From: Halopseudomonas formosensis
Lineage (GTDB): Bacteria > Pseudomonadota > Gammaproteobacteria > Pseudomonadales > Pseudomonadaceae
Assembly (NCBI RefSeq): GCF_900115905.1
Contig: NZ_FOYD01000001.1
Coordinates: 186,001-250,000, forward strand
DNA length: 64,000 nucleotides
Direction of reading: 5' to 3'
A program made the translations under genes and the position numbers. Below, one piece after another: positions 1 to 9,173 of this stretch. The notes under the pieces were generated by a model. The model did no database searches. It saw nothing but the letters and a program-made list of their open reading frames with translations, and had not been told where the DNA came from. Position 1 is the stretch's first letter; each line of letters opens with the position of its first letter.

Positions 1-69
1 CGGATTCCGCTGCAGGTCCCGCCCGATGGGCACAGACGTTGAAAACCAGAACAATCATGAGGAGTCAGG

Positions 70-594
70 ATGAAGTACAGATTGGGTGATGATCGTGTGG
101 AGATGGCGGAAGGAGCATGGATCGCCGAGACCGCCGTGGTCATCGGCAAGGTGCGTCTGGAGAAGAACGCCAGCGTCTGGTTCAACGCAGTGCTGCGCGG
201 TGACTGCGAACTCATCCTGATCGGTGAGAACAGCAACGTCCAGGACGGGGCCATCATGCATACCGATCCGGGCATTCCGCTCATTCTGGGCAAGAACGTC
301 ACCGTCGGACACAAGGCCATGCTGCACGGCTGCACCGTGGGCGACGACAGCCTGATCGGCATCAATGCCGTGGTCCTCAATGGCGCCAAGATCGGCCGCA
401 ACTGCATCATCGGCGCCAACGCGCTGATTCCCGAGGGCAAGGAAATTCCCGATGGCTCCCTGGTCATGGGCTCGCCCGGCAAGGTGGTGCGTCAGCTGAG
501 CGAACAGCAGGCAATGGCGATCAAGGCCGGTGCCGCCCATTACGTACACAACGCCCAGCGTTTCAAGCGCGACCTGCACCCCCAGGAAGACTGA
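70..594 (+). CDS. Gamma-carbonic anhydrase-like hexapeptide-repeat protein
   Basis: A 174-residue left-handed beta-helix protein of the YrdA/PaaY/CaiE gamma-carbonic anhydrase-like family. The core is a run of hexapeptide repeats (for example '[18 protein letters not shown]' and '[13 protein letters not shown]'). Histidines in 'IMHTDPG', 'VGHKAMLHG' sit where the family binds its trimer-interface metal. Members are cytoplasmic trimers; some have carbonic anhydrase or thioesterase-linked roles, but most are uncharacterised, so the substrate is unknown. The start is supported by a GAGGAGTCAGG ribosome-binding site. The stop overlaps the next start, so the two genes are probably co-translated. 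Confidence 0.9.
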   Translation: MKYRLGDDRVEMAEGAWIAETAVVIGKVRLEKNASVWFNAVLRGDCELILIGENSNVQDGAIMHTDPGIPLILGKNVTVGHKAMLHGCTVGDDSLIGINAVVLNGAKIGRNCIIGANALIPEGKEIPDGSLVMGSPGKVVRQLSEQQAMAIKAGAAHYVHNAQRFKRDLHPQED

Positions 595-797
595 TGAGCA
601 CCGAGACCCCGGTCAAGTCGCCCTGCGTCTATGTATGCAGTCTGGATGACAATGACATCTGCACCGGTTGCCACCGCAGTGGCAGGGAGATTACCGAGTG
701 GGGCAGGGCCAGCAACGAGCGACGCCGGGAGATCCTGCGTCAGTGTGAGATCCGCGCCCGGGAGCAGGGCGTCTGGATGAATGTCGGAACGAAATAA
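594..797 (+). CDS. DUF1289 family small cysteine-rich protein
   Basis: A 67-residue protein with the DUF1289 signature: '[20 protein letters not shown]' followed by '[17 protein letters not shown]'. Four cysteines (C-x3-C-x7-C-x2-C) probably bind a metal or iron-sulfur cofactor; that is inferred from spacing. The function of the family is unknown. Its ATG overlaps the TGA of the carbonic anhydrase-like gene and purT follows directly, so the three form one unit, an order also seen in other pseudomonads. Confidence 0.85.
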   Translation: MSTETPVKSPCVYVCSLDDNDICTGCHRSGREITEWGRASNERRREILRQCEIRAREQGVWMNVGTK

Positions 798-813
798 CAG
801 AAGGATAGGCAGC

Positions 814-1995
814 ATGCCCCGTATCGGAACTCCCCTGGCCGGTAACGCCACCCGTGTCCTGTTGCTCGGCTCGGGCGAGTTGGGCAAGGAAGTGACCATA
901 GAGCTGCAGCGTCTGGGCTGCGAGGTGATTGCCGTGGATCGCTACGCCAATGCCCCGGCGATGCAGGTGGCGCACCGCAGCCATGTGATCAACATGCTGG
1001 ATGCCGCGGCCCTGCGCCAGGTGATCGAGCTGGAGAAGCCGGCCTATATAGTGCCGGAAATCGAGGCCATCGCCACCGCGGCCCTGGTCGAGCTGGAGGA
1101 GGAGGGCTACACCGTCATTCCCACCGCCCGCGCCGCGCGCCTGACCATGGACCGTGAGGGCATCCGCCGCCTGGCCAGCGAGGAGCTGCAGCTGCCGACC
1201 TCGCCCTACCGCTTTGCCGAGGGGCGCGACGACTATCTGGCAGCAGTCCGCGAAATCGGTCTGCCTTGTGTGGTCAAGCCGGTGATGAGTTCCTCCGGCA
1301 AGGGCCAGAGTCTGGTGCGCAGCGAGCAGGATATAGAGGCGGCGTGGGACTATGCCCAGTCCGGCGGCCGTGCCGGGCTCGGCCGGGTCATTGTCGAAGG
1401 CTTTGTCGATTTCGATTACGAGATCACCCTGCTGACAGTGCGCCATGCCGGTGGCACCAGCTTCTGCGCGCCCATCGGTCATCGTCAGGAGAGTGGCGAC
1501 TACCGCGAATCCTGGCAGCCCCAGCAGATGAGCGAGCAGGCGCTGGCACAGGCCCAGGACGTGGCCCGGCGCATCACCGATGCGCTCGGCGGGCGCGGGG
1601 TGTTCGGCGTGGAGATGTTCGTCAAGGGTGATCAGGTCTGGTTCAACGAGGTGTCGCCGCGTCCCCACGACACGGGGCTGGTGACCCTGATCTCCCAGGA
1701 ACTGTCGGAGTTCGCCCTGCATGCCCGGGCCATTCTCGGTCTGCCGATTCCGCAGATCCGCCAGTATGGCCCGGCCGCCTCGGCGGTGATCCTGGTCGAG
1801 GGCAACTCGAGCAACGTCAGCTACGGCAACCTGCACCAGGCCCTGAGCGAGCCCGATACCCAGCTGCGCCTGTTCGGCAAGCCGGCGGTGGAAGGTCTGC
1901 GGCGCATGGGTGTGGTGCTGGCACGGGATGAGAATATCGAGCTGGCGCGGGCCCGGGCGCTGCGCGCGGCGCAGGCGGTCAGTGTCGAGCTGTAA
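814..1995 (+). CDS. purT: Formate-dependent phosphoribosylglycinamide formyltransferase PurT
   Basis: A 393-residue ATP-grasp enzyme that makes formyl-GAR from GAR, formate and ATP in purine synthesis, a folate-independent alternative to PurN. The N-terminal pre-ATP-grasp domain has '[13 protein letters not shown]' and '[18 protein letters not shown]', both highly typical of PurT. The ATP-grasp fold carries '[14 protein letters not shown]' and the metal-binding '[13 protein letters not shown]'. I start it at the ATG at 814 because AAGGA lies just upstream and the length then matches the family; the in-frame ATG at 781 lies inside the preceding gene. Confidence 0.96.
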   Translation: MPRIGTPLAGNATRVLLLGSGELGKEVTIELQRLGCEVIAVDRYANAPAMQVAHRSHVINMLDAAALRQVIELEKPAYIVPEIEAIATAALVELEEEGYTVIPTARAARLTMDREGIRRLASEELQLPTSPYRFAEGRDDYLAAVREIGLPCVVKPVMSSSGKGQSLVRSEQDIEAAWDYAQSGGRAGLGRVIVEGFVDFDYEITLLTVRHAGGTSFCAPIGHRQESGDYRESWQPQQMSEQALAQAQDVARRITDALGGRGVFGVEMFVKGDQVWFNEVSPRPHDTGLVTLISQELSEFALHARAILGLPIPQIRQYGPAASAVILVEGNSSNVSYGNLHQALSEPDTQLRLFGKPAVEGLRRMGVVLARDENIELARARALRAAQAVSVEL

Positions 1996-2021
1996 CTGTC
2001 TCCGGCAGGCGGGGAGCTGTC

Positions 2022-3296
2022 CTAGTCTGCCGTCACCGGCGTATCCACGCTCCAGATGCGCACGCTTCTGACCATGTTGTCCTTGGTCTGCAGAATTTCC
2101 ATGCGATAGCCGTCGATACTCAGGCCGATGCTGCTGTCGGGTATGTGCTCAAGGCGCTCGGTGATCAGACCATTGAGGGTCTTGGGGCCATCCTCGGGCA
2201 GATGCCATTGCAGCTGCCGGTTGATGTCGCGCAGGTAGACACTGCCGTCGATCACGAAGGTGCCATCCTCCTGGGGGTGGATGTCGTGGTTGGCCGGCAG
2301 CAGGTCGGTGGTGAACTCGCCGACGATTTCCTCCAGGATGTCCTCTAGGGTGACCAATCCGATCACGTCGCCGTATTCGTCCACGACAAAACCGATGCGC
2401 CGCTTGTGCTTCTGGAAATTCAGCAGCTGGGTGTGCAGCGGGGTGTTTTCCGGAATGAAGTAGGGGTCCTTGCAGCTCTTGACCAGCTTGTCCTTGGTCA
2501 GGTCATTGTGGCTGAGCAGGCGGGCGATGGCGCGCATGTGCACTATGCCGGTGACGTTGTTGATGTCGCCGCGGTAGACCGGCAGGCGAGTGTGGTGGCT
2601 GGTGCGCAGCTGCTCGAGGATGGTCGGCATGTCGTCATCCAGGTCGATTCCATAGGCCTCGTTGCGCGGCACCATGATGTCGTTGACCGTCATGCGTTCC
2701 ATGTCGAGGATGCTCAGCAGCATGTTCTGGCGCCGCGGCGTGATGCCCAGGCTGGCTTCGTTGACCACGGTGCGCAGCTCATCGGCGGACAATTGCGCGG
2801 CCTGGGCGTTCTCCAGAGTGATGCCCAGCAATCGCAACAGTCCATTGCTCAGGGTGTTGCACAGCCAGACGATCGGATACAGCAGCCGCTGCAGCAGCCC
2901 CAGAGGGTAGGTGACGCGGAAGGCAATGGTCTCGGGGCGCAGGGCAGCAAAGGTCTTGGGGGTGATCTCGCCGAAGATCAGCACCACTATGGTCACCGCC
3001 ACGGTGGCGATGGCGATACCGGCATCGCCCCAGATCCGCACTGCCACCACGGTGGCCAGGGAGGCGGCGAGGATGTTGACGATATTGTTGCCGACCAGAA
3101 TGGTCCCCAGCAGGCGGTCCGGCCGCGCCAGCATCTGCTCAGCCCGGCGCGCCGAGCGCACGCCCTTCTTGCTCAGGTGTTTGAGCCGGTAGCGGTTGAG
3201 GCTCATCATCCCGGTTTCGGAACTGGAGAAGAATGCCGAGCAGGCAATCAGCAACGCCAGGATCAGCAGTAACAGGCCGGTACTTGTCTCGCTCAA
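2022..3296 (-). CDS. CNNM/DUF21 membrane protein with CBS pair and CorC_HlyC domain (CorB/YfjD-like)
   Basis: A 424-residue inner-membrane protein with the CNNM transmembrane domain at the N terminus ('LIACSAFFSSSETGMMSLNRYRLKHL' region), two CBS domains near residues 200-330 ('MVPRNEAYGID', 'DEYGDVIGLVTLEDILEEIVGEF') and a C-terminal CorC/HlyC transporter-associated domain. The family includes Mg2+/Co2+ transporters and regulators; the ion here is inferred only. It appears to start at TTG, with GAGGT about eight bases upstream. It converges on purT and shares its strand with the CcsA-like gene. Confidence 0.9.
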   Translation of the reverse strand: MSETSTGLLLLILALLIACSAFFSSSETGMMSLNRYRLKHLSKKGVRSARRAEQMLARPDRLLGTILVGNNIVNILAASLATVVAVRIWGDAGIAIATVAVTIVVLIFGEITPKTFAALRPETIAFRVTYPLGLLQRLLYPIVWLCNTLSNGLLRLLGITLENAQAAQLSADELRTVVNEASLGITPRRQNMLLSILDMERMTVNDIMVPRNEAYGIDLDDDMPTILEQLRTSHHTRLPVYRGDINNVTGIVHMRAIARLLSHNDLTKDKLVKSCKDPYFIPENTPLHTQLLNFQKHKRRIGFVVDEYGDVIGLVTLEDILEEIVGEFTTDLLPANHDIHPQEDGTFVIDGSVYLRDINRQLQWHLPEDGPKTLNGLITERLEHIPDSSIGLSIDGYRMEILQTKDNMVRSVRIWSVDTPVTAD

Positions 3297-3330
3297 GAGC
3301 TACCTCGGTACGGGTCGGACAGGGCCCCGC

Positions 3331-4131
3331 TCACATGGGCAGGATGAATTCACGGACCAGTTTGCTACCGAAGAAGGCCAGCATCAACAGGAGAAAGCCG
3401 GCCAGGGTCCAGCGAATGGCCTTGCTGCCGCGCCAGCCGCGCACGTGTCGGCCCCACAGCAGGATGCCGAACACCACCCAGGCCAGGCATGACAACAGGG
3501 TCTTGTGGGCCACGCCCTGGGAGAACATGTTGTCCAGAAATACGAAGCCGGAAATCAGCGCCAGGGTCAGCAATACCTCGCCGCAGAGAACAAACTGGAA
3601 CAGCAGGGCTTCCATGGTCTGCAGCGACGGGAAGGTATGGTTGAAACGCACCGGGTTGCGGTGGCGCAGCTGATGGTTCTGCAGGGCCAGCAGACTCGCC
3701 TGGAAGGCGGCAATGGCGAGGATGCCGTAGGCCAGTATGGACAGCAGCACATGCACCAGCAGCGCCGAGTGCCCGGGGACGGTCGCCGCGCCCTGATCGG
3801 GGAGCAGCCAGGCCAGCAGCTTGGCGATCAGCGCCACCGGGAACAGTACCAGCAACAGGCTGGTAACCGGTGCGCGCAGACTGAATACCAGGGTGACGGC
3901 GATGACCAGCCAGGCAATCAGTGAGGAAACATGGAAGAAGCCGAAGGACAGGCCCTGACCGGTGAAGATCTCGCCATAGAGGCTGATGGCGTGGGCAATC
4001 AGGGCGAGGGCGCCGACCCCGCGCAGGATCGAAGGACTGGCTGTCTGACGTTGCCGCAGACAGTGGAGCTGATACAGGGTACCGCCCAGATACAGCGCGG
4101 CGGCAAGGAGGGTGGCAATCAGGGCAGTCAT
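3331..4131 (-). CDS. CcsA/YpjD-type cytochrome c assembly-like membrane protein
   Basis: A 266-residue polytopic membrane protein of the CcmC/CcsA/HemX-like family, with about eight hydrophobic segments. Histidines in 'LLVHVLLSILAYGILAIAAF' and 'GVAHKTLLSCLAWVVFGILL' resemble heme-handling positions. In pseudomonads this gene lies divergent to ffh, as here, and is of undefined function; it is not part of a ccm operon. I prefer the ATG at 4131 over the TTG four codons upstream because AAGGA lies close before it. It may help heme or cytochrome maturation, which is inference. Confidence 0.85.
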   Translation of the reverse strand: MTALIATLLAAALYLGGTLYQLHCLRQRQTASPSILRGVGALALIAHAISLYGEIFTGQGLSFGFFHVSSLIAWLVIAVTLVFSLRAPVTSLLLVLFPVALIAKLLAWLLPDQGAATVPGHSALLVHVLLSILAYGILAIAAFQASLLALQNHQLRHRNPVRFNHTFPSLQTMEALLFQFVLCGEVLLTLALISGFVFLDNMFSQGVAHKTLLSCLAWVVFGILLWGRHVRGWRGSKAIRWTLAGFLLLMLAFFGSKLVREFILPM

Positions 4132-4288
4132 ACGTCCTTGCAAATGGTTATCAATTGGCGATCAAGTGTCGCACAAGCCGGGGTGAGGATAAAGCGCTTG
4201 CTGCACACACACAAACCCCAATGTATACTGCCCAGCCAGATTGCCTCAACCCGCAGCAGGGGTCTACGGGGCCAAGGAGAATTCGCTG

Positions 4289-5680
4289 ATGTTTGAAAAT
4301 CTTACCGAACGCCTGTCCGGTACCCTGGCCGGTATCACCGGTCGCGCCAAGCTGACTGAAGACAATATCAAGGACACCCTGCGCGAAGTGCGCATGGCGC
4401 TGCTTGAGGCGGACGTGGCGCTGCCGGTGGTCAAGAGCTTCGTCGATCAGGTGCGCGACCGGGCCGTGGGCCAGGAAGTCTCGCGCAGCCTGTCGCCGGG
4501 CCAGGTGTTCGTCAAGATCATCAAGTCCGAGCTGGAAGCGGTCATGGGTCAGGCCGAGGGCCTGAACCTGTCGGTGACCCCGCCGGCGGTCATCCTCATG
4601 GCCGGTCTGCAGGGCGCGGGTAAGACCACCAGCGTCGCCAAGCTGGCCAAGACCCTGCGTGAGCGGCAGAAGAAGAAGGTCATGGTGGTCAGTGCCGACG
4701 TCTACCGTCCGGCGGCGATCAAGCAGCTGGAGACCCTGGCCGGCGAGGTGGGTGTCACCTTCTTCCCCTCCGATCTCAGCCAGAAGCCCGTGGATATCGT
4801 CGACGCCGCCCTGCGTGAAGCGAAAAGCCGCTTCATGGACGTGCTGATCGTCGATACCGCCGGTCGTCTGCACATCGATGCGGACATGATGGAGGAGATC
4901 AAGGCAGTGCACGCGGCGGCCAAACCGGCCGAGACCCTGTTCGTGGTCGATGCCATGACCGGTCAGGACGCGGCCAATACCGCCCAGGCCTTCAATGAAG
5001 CCCTGCCGCTGACCGGGGTCATCCTGACCAAGGTCGATGGTGACGCCCGCGGTGGTGCGGCCCTGTCGGTCCGCCATATCACCGGCAAACCGATCAAGTT
5101 CCTGGGTGTCGGCGAGAAGACCGACGCCCTTGAGCCCTTCCACCCGGACCGGGTTGCCTCGCGCATCCTCGGCATGGGTGATGTGCTCAGTCTGATCGAG
5201 CAGGCCGAGCAGAAGCTGGACAAGGCCAAGGCCGAGAAGCTGGCCAACAAGCTGAAAAAGGGCAAGGGCTTCGATCTCGAAGACTTCCGCGACCAGCTGC
5301 AGCAGATGCGCGGCATGGGCGGGCTGGGCTCGCTGATGGACAAGCTGCCGATGATGGGCAAGATCAACCCGTCGCAGATGGAAGCGGCTCAGGTTCAGGC
5401 CGAGAAGCAGTTCAAGCAGATGGAGGCCATCATCAACTCCATGACCCCGGCCGAGCGGCGCAACCCGGATATCATCAGTGGCTCGCGCAAGCGTCGCATC
5501 GCCGCCGGTTCCGGTACCCAGATCCAGGATATCGGCCGCGTCATCAAGCAGCACAAGCAGATGCAGAAGATGATGAAGAAGGTCAGCGGCAAGAGTGGCA
5601 TGGCCAAACTGATGCGCGGCATGGGCGGTCTGGGCGGTGGCGGCATGCTGCCTCCGGGCGGCGGCATGCCGCGTTTCTGA
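4289..5680 (+). CDS. ffh: Signal recognition particle GTPase Ffh
   Basis: A 463-residue SRP54 homologue that binds 4.5S RNA and signal sequences of nascent membrane proteins and docks with FtsY. The N and G domains are intact: 'GLQGAGKTTSVAKLAK' (P-loop), 'DTAGRLHID', 'TKVDGDARGG'. The methionine-rich M domain runs from about residue 300 ('MRGMGGLGSLMDKLPMMG') to a Gly/Met-rich tail. The ATG at 4289 has AAGGAG upstream; an in-frame start 16 codons earlier adds no conserved sequence. It is divergent from the CcsA-like gene. Confidence 0.97.
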   Translation: MFENLTERLSGTLAGITGRAKLTEDNIKDTLREVRMALLEADVALPVVKSFVDQVRDRAVGQEVSRSLSPGQVFVKIIKSELEAVMGQAEGLNLSVTPPAVILMAGLQGAGKTTSVAKLAKTLRERQKKKVMVVSADVYRPAAIKQLETLAGEVGVTFFPSDLSQKPVDIVDAALREAKSRFMDVLIVDTAGRLHIDADMMEEIKAVHAAAKPAETLFVVDAMTGQDAANTAQAFNEALPLTGVILTKVDGDARGGAALSVRHITGKPIKFLGVGEKTDALEPFHPDRVASRILGMGDVLSLIEQAEQKLDKAKAEKLANKLKKGKGFDLEDFRDQLQQMRGMGGLGSLMDKLPMMGKINPSQMEAAQVQAEKQFKQMEAIINSMTPAERRNPDIISGSRKRRIAAGSGTQIQDIGRVIKQHKQMQKMMKKVSGKSGMAKLMRGMGGLGGGGMLPPGGGMPRF

Positions 5681-5715
5681 CCGCTGTCGGCATCCCCCGC
5701 CGCATCGGTTGATCG

Positions 5716-5744
5716 GGCCTGTCCGACCTGTGGTCGAGCAGGCC
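5716..5744 (+). terminator. Hairpin downstream of ffh (weak terminator candidate)
   Basis: A 13-position stem (GGCCTGTCCGACC against GGTCGAGCAGGCC, loop TGT) with one G-U pair and one mismatch lies 36 bases after the ffh stop. No T-tract follows, so it may be a processing or pausing structure instead of a strong terminator. Confidence 0.4.
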
Positions 5745-5777
5745 TCACAAAGGGTTTCATTTGTTTGCGATATTCCG

Positions 5778-5783
5778 TAGAAT
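5778..5783 (+). promoter_or_regulatory. Probable -10 element of the rpsP-rimM-trmD-rplS operon
   Basis: TAGAAT lies 72 bases upstream of the rpsP start, with TTTCAT 17 bases further upstream as a weak -35. A small hairpin (CGGGC-TATAT-GCCCG, 5795-5809) follows in what would be the leader. The position fits the operon promoter, but the -35 match is poor. Confidence 0.45.
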
Positions 5784-5854
5784 ACGCGACCTTTCGGGCT
5801 ATATGCCCGGCATGAATCCGTGGGTGTTACTCAAATACAGGAAACGATGTTCAC

Positions 5855-6103
5855 ATGGTAACCATTCGTCTTGCTCGTGGCGGCTCCAAGAAGCGCCCCT
5901 TCTACCACCTGACTGTTGCTGACAGCCGCAACGCTCGCAATGGCCGTTTCGTTGAGCGCGTTGGTTTCTTCAACCCGGTCGCTACCGGTGGTGAAACTCG
6001 CCTGTCCGTCAACCAGGAGCGCGTAAGCTACTGGCTGGGTCAGGGTGCACAGCCCTCCGAGCGCGTTGCTTCTCTGCTGAAGGAAGCCCAGGCCTCCGCC
6101 TGA
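5855..6103 (+). CDS. rpsP: 30S ribosomal protein S16
   Basis: An 82-residue bS16, the normal size for the family, with the typical opening '[18 protein letters not shown]' and 'RVGFFNPVA'. It assembles early into the 30S body. AGGAAACG precedes the ATG. It is the first gene of the rpsP-rimM-trmD-rplS operon, whose order is conserved across gammaproteobacteria. Confidence 0.98.
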   Translation: MVTIRLARGGSKKRPFYHLTVADSRNARNGRFVERVGFFNPVATGGETRLSVNQERVSYWLGQGAQPSERVASLLKEAQASA

Positions 6104-6104
6104 T

Positions 6105-6647
6105 ATGATCCGCGAGCCTGAGTCGGCGCAAGCGCCGCTGCTGATTCTCGGCAAGATCGTATCGGTTCATGGCATACGCGGAGCGGTGAAGGTGTATTCG
6201 CACACCCAGCCGCTGGACAACGTGCTGAACTACCCCGTCTGGATACTTCGGAAGGGGCAGGAGCAGCGACAGATGTCCGTTATTTCGGGCCGGCTCCAGG
6301 GGCGTGTGGTGGTAGCTCAGCTCAAGGGCGTGAGAGACCGCAACGAAGCACTGGAACTGGTGGACTGGGAAATCTGTGTTCCCGAGTCCCAGCTCCCCGC
6401 GTTGCCGGAAGGTGAGTATTACTGGCATCAGCTGGAAGGTCTGCAGGTTGTCACCCTCGACGGGCAGCTGCTCGGTCGGGTCGATCATCTGCTGGAGACC
6501 GGCTCCAATGATGTCCTGGTGGTAAAGCCCTGTGCGGGCAGTATCGACCAGCGCGAACGGCTGTTGCCGTACCTGCCTGATCTGTACGTAAAGCACATCG
6601 ACCTGGCTGAGAGTGTCATGCAGGTCGACTGGGATCCGGAGTTCTGA
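6105..6647 (+). CDS. rimM: Ribosome maturation factor RimM
   Basis: A 180-residue 16S rRNA processing factor that binds S19 in pre-30S particles. The N-terminal RimM domain has 'LGKIVSVHGIRGAVKVYSHT' and the C-terminal PRC-barrel-like domain has 'EYYWHQLEGLQVVT' and 'LLPYLPDLYVKHIDL'. It begins one base after the rpsP stop, as expected for translational coupling, and trmD follows three bases after its end. Confidence 0.97.
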   Translation: MIREPESAQAPLLILGKIVSVHGIRGAVKVYSHTQPLDNVLNYPVWILRKGQEQRQMSVISGRLQGRVVVAQLKGVRDRNEALELVDWEICVPESQLPALPEGEYYWHQLEGLQVVTLDGQLLGRVDHLLETGSNDVLVVKPCAGSIDQRERLLPYLPDLYVKHIDLAESVMQVDWDPEF

Positions 6648-6650
6648 CCG

Positions 6651-7400
6651 GTGTGGGCCGGTGTGGTAACCCTGTTTCCCGAGATGTTCACGGCGTTGAC
6701 CGGGCACGGAGTGACCGGGCGAGCCGTCAAGCGGGGGCAGTTGACTGTCGAGTACAGCAATCCCCGTGACCATGCCCACGACCGGCACCGTACGGTCGAT
6801 GATCGGCCCTTCGGGGGCGGCCCGGGCATGCTGATGAAGGTTGAGCCCTTGCTGGAGGCCATTGCGGCCATCCGCGCCAAGGCTCCCTCACCCCCGCGGG
6901 TGATCTATCTCTCACCGCAGGGGCAGCCGCTGACCCAGAAACGGGTCGTCGAGCTGGCGCAACTGGACAGCCTGGTATTGCTGTGCGGGCGCTACGAGGG
7001 TATCGACGAGCGCATCGTGGAGATGTGCGTCGACGAGGAGATATCCATCGGCGACTATGTGTTGTCCGGCGGCGAACTGGGAGCCATGGTGCTCCTGGAC
7101 GCGGTAACCCGGCTGATACCCGGCGTGCTCGGGCATGCGGATTCAGCGGTGGAAGATTCGTTTTCGGAAGGGTGGCTGGATTGTCCGCACTACACCCGGC
7201 CGGAAGAGTTTGCAGGGCAGCGCGTACCGGAGGTGCTGCTCAGTGGGAATCATGAACTGATCCGGCGCTGGCGTCTCAAGCAGTCGCTGGGCAGAACCTG
7301 GCTGAGAAGGCCGGAACTGCTCGAAGGACTGACGTTGAGCAAAGAACAGCAGCAACTGCTGGCGGAATTCATCCGCGAGCAGGAAACCGATAACCATTGA
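6651..7400 (+). CDS. trmD: tRNA (guanine-N1-)-methyltransferase TrmD
   Basis: A 249-residue SPOUT methyltransferase that makes m1G37 in tRNAs and prevents +1 frameshifting. It shows 'VVTLFPEMF' at the start, '[14 protein letters not shown]', and the trefoil-knot SAM site '[13 protein letters not shown]' with '[11 protein letters not shown]'. The reading frame begins with GTG at 6651, a reasonable start since conserved sequence begins within five codons. Third gene of the rpsP operon. Confidence 0.97.
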   Translation: MWAGVVTLFPEMFTALTGHGVTGRAVKRGQLTVEYSNPRDHAHDRHRTVDDRPFGGGPGMLMKVEPLLEAIAAIRAKAPSPPRVIYLSPQGQPLTQKRVVELAQLDSLVLLCGRYEGIDERIVEMCVDEEISIGDYVLSGGELGAMVLLDAVTRLIPGVLGHADSAVEDSFSEGWLDCPHYTRPEEFAGQRVPEVLLSGNHELIRRWRLKQSLGRTWLRRPELLEGLTLSKEQQQLLAEFIREQETDNH

Positions 7401-7432
7401 AGCAAGTCCGGCGGCTTGTAGGAGTTCTAGAA

Positions 7433-7780
7433 ATGTCCAACATCATTGCCCAGCTCGAAGCCGAGCAAATGAACCGTGAAATCCCTGCGTTCGCGCCGGG
7501 TGACACTGTCATCGTCCAGGTAAAAGTGAAGGAAGGCGACCGTCAGCGTCTGCAGGCCTTCGAAGGCGTGGTTATCGGTAAGCGTAACCGTGGTCTGAAC
7601 TCCGCTTTCACCGTGCGCAAGATCTCCAGCGGTGTAGGCGTCGAGCGTACCTTCCAGACCTACTCCCCGATGGTTGACAGCATCACTGTCAAGCGCCGTG
7701 GTGACGTGCGCAAGGCCAAGCTGTACTACCTGCGCGCCCTGTCCGGCAAGGCCGCTCGTATCAAGGAAAAGCTCAACTGA
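7433..7780 (+). CDS. rplS: 50S ribosomal protein L19
   Basis: A 115-residue bL19 found at the 30S-50S interface. It opens '[18 protein letters not shown]' and contains '[19 protein letters not shown]' and 'YSPMVDSI'. The ATG at 7433 follows AGGAG; the in-frame upstream start at 7397 is within trmD. It is the last gene of the operon and is followed by a strong terminator. Confidence 0.98.
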   Translation: MSNIIAQLEAEQMNREIPAFAPGDTVIVQVKVKEGDRQRLQAFEGVVIGKRNRGLNSAFTVRKISSGVGVERTFQTYSPMVDSITVKRRGDVRKAKLYYLRALSGKAARIKEKLN

Positions 7781-7804
7781 TCGAGCCTGTACCTGGTACC
7801 ACAG

Positions 7805-7829
7805 AAAACCGCCTTCGGGCGGTTTTTTG
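7805..7829 (+). terminator. Rho-independent terminator of the rplS operon
   Basis: AAAACCGCC-TTCG-GGCGGTTTT gives a nine-base-pair stem with a stable UUCG-type tetraloop followed by TTT. It ends exactly at the stop of the opposing histidine kinase gene and the stem is A-flanked on the left, so it can serve both converging transcripts. Confidence 0.93.
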
Positions 7830-9173
7830 TTATCCGGGGTTTGTCCTGGCAAGCGGCAGAGTGATTTCAGCGATCAGCCCACCCGTTGGTCGTGGCTTGA
7901 GTTCGAGCGCGCCGCCGAATCGCGTAGTGATGGCGCGGACAATGGAGATGCCCAGGCCGGCGCCATCCTGATATTGACGCCCCCGGTCGCCCCGCCAGAA
8001 TCGGCGGCCGATCTGCCGCAGCTGCTCGGGGTCCATTCCCGGGCCCTGATCGGCCACCGCAATGACGCAGCGCCGGGCCGGATGGTCGAAAGCGGCCGTT
8101 ATCTCGATGGGGGTACCCTCCGGCGAATAGCGCAGCGCGTTATCCACCAGGTTCCGCAATGCCGTTTCCAACAGCGATCTGGGCAGCGGGGTGCCGGCAT
8201 CGTTACCCGTCACGGTGAAGATCAACCGGCTTCGCTGGCTGGCCTCGGTGCGATCCAGCACCTCCTCCACGGCAGCCAGCACCGAAATGCATTCATCGCC
8301 TTTGCTGGGAACGGCCTCGGTGCGCGCCAGGGTCATCATCTGGTCGAGAATACGGCGCAGTCGACGTACTCCTTCCTCGGCGCTGGCGAGCGAGGCTTGC
8401 GCGTCTTCGCCGTCACTCAGGCGTGCCACCTGCAGATGGGTGTCGATGACCGTCAGCGGTGTGCGCAGTTCATGGGCGGCCGCGTCGGTGAAGGCGCGCT
8501 GGCTTGCGAGCGCCTGGGCCAGACGGGCCAGCAGCGCATTCATCGCATCAAGGACCGGGCGCAACTCGGTGGGTGAACGGCCGACCACAATCGGCGTGAT
8601 GTCCTCCGTGTCCCTGGCGCGCAGCTGTTCGCGCAGCGCTTCCAGCGGGGCCAGACCGCGCCCGATACCGATCCAGAGTGCCGCCAGGCCGCCCAGAAAG
8701 GCGATCAGGAAAGGCACACCCGCCGCGCCCAGCAGGTTGTTGATCAATACGTTGCGCTCATCGATGCGGTCCGCGGTGGTGATCTGGTAGCCGTTGTCGT
8801 GGAGGATATAGACCCGCCACTGCCTGCCTCCCACTTCCCGGGTGCTGTAACCGGCGGTGAGGGTGGCGAAATCCGACGTGGGAACGCTGCCGGTGCTGGC
8901 CAGTACCTCTCCGCGCAGCGCCCGGATTTCACAGGCGATGCCTTCCTTACCACTGACGCGCACTGCATCGGTGAAGTTTGCCGGCGAGGCATTCGGGTCC
9001 AGTGCTGCCCCTTCGAGCAGGCCCGCCACCATGCGGGCCGACATGGCCAGTCGGCCATCCAGGGTGCGGTCCAGGTTGGCGCGCATGCCCTGCGTCATCC
9101 AGGCTGCAGCCAGTGCCCAGAGCACCATCAGGGCTATGCCGGTGATCAGCACCGCACGCAGGCGCAGGCTCAT
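7830..9173 (-). CDS. QseC/PmrB-like sensor histidine kinase
   Basis: A 447-residue membrane sensor: TM1 (about residues 7-25), a periplasmic region with a single Cys ('EGIACEIRAL'), TM2 (about 149-171), a HAMP segment, a HisKA domain with phosphoacceptor His234 in 'AAAHELRTPL', and an ATPase domain with 'NLVDNALRYSP' and 'DQGPGM' plus 'GAGLGISIV'. Its start overlaps the response regulator stop by four bases. A related two-component pair sits beside dsbG/dsbD2 in P. aeruginosa, so sensing of periplasmic redox or thiol state is a reasonable inference, but the signal is not shown by sequence. Confidence 0.9.
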   Translation of the reverse strand: MSLRLRAVLITGIALMVLWALAAAWMTQGMRANLDRTLDGRLAMSARMVAGLLEGAALDPNASPANFTDAVRVSGKEGIACEIRALRGEVLASTGSVPTSDFATLTAGYSTREVGGRQWRVYILHDNGYQITTADRIDERNVLINNLLGAAGVPFLIAFLGGLAALWIGIGRGLAPLEALREQLRARDTEDITPIVVGRSPTELRPVLDAMNALLARLAQALASQRAFTDAAAHELRTPLTVIDTHLQVARLSDGEDAQASLASAEEGVRRLRRILDQMMTLARTEAVPSKGDECISVLAAVEEVLDRTEASQRSRLIFTVTGNDAGTPLPRSLLETALRNLVDNALRYSPEGTPIEITAAFDHPARRCVIAVADQGPGMDPEQLRQIGRRFWRGDRGRQYQDGAGLGISIVRAITTRFGGALELKPRPTGGLIAEITLPLARTNPG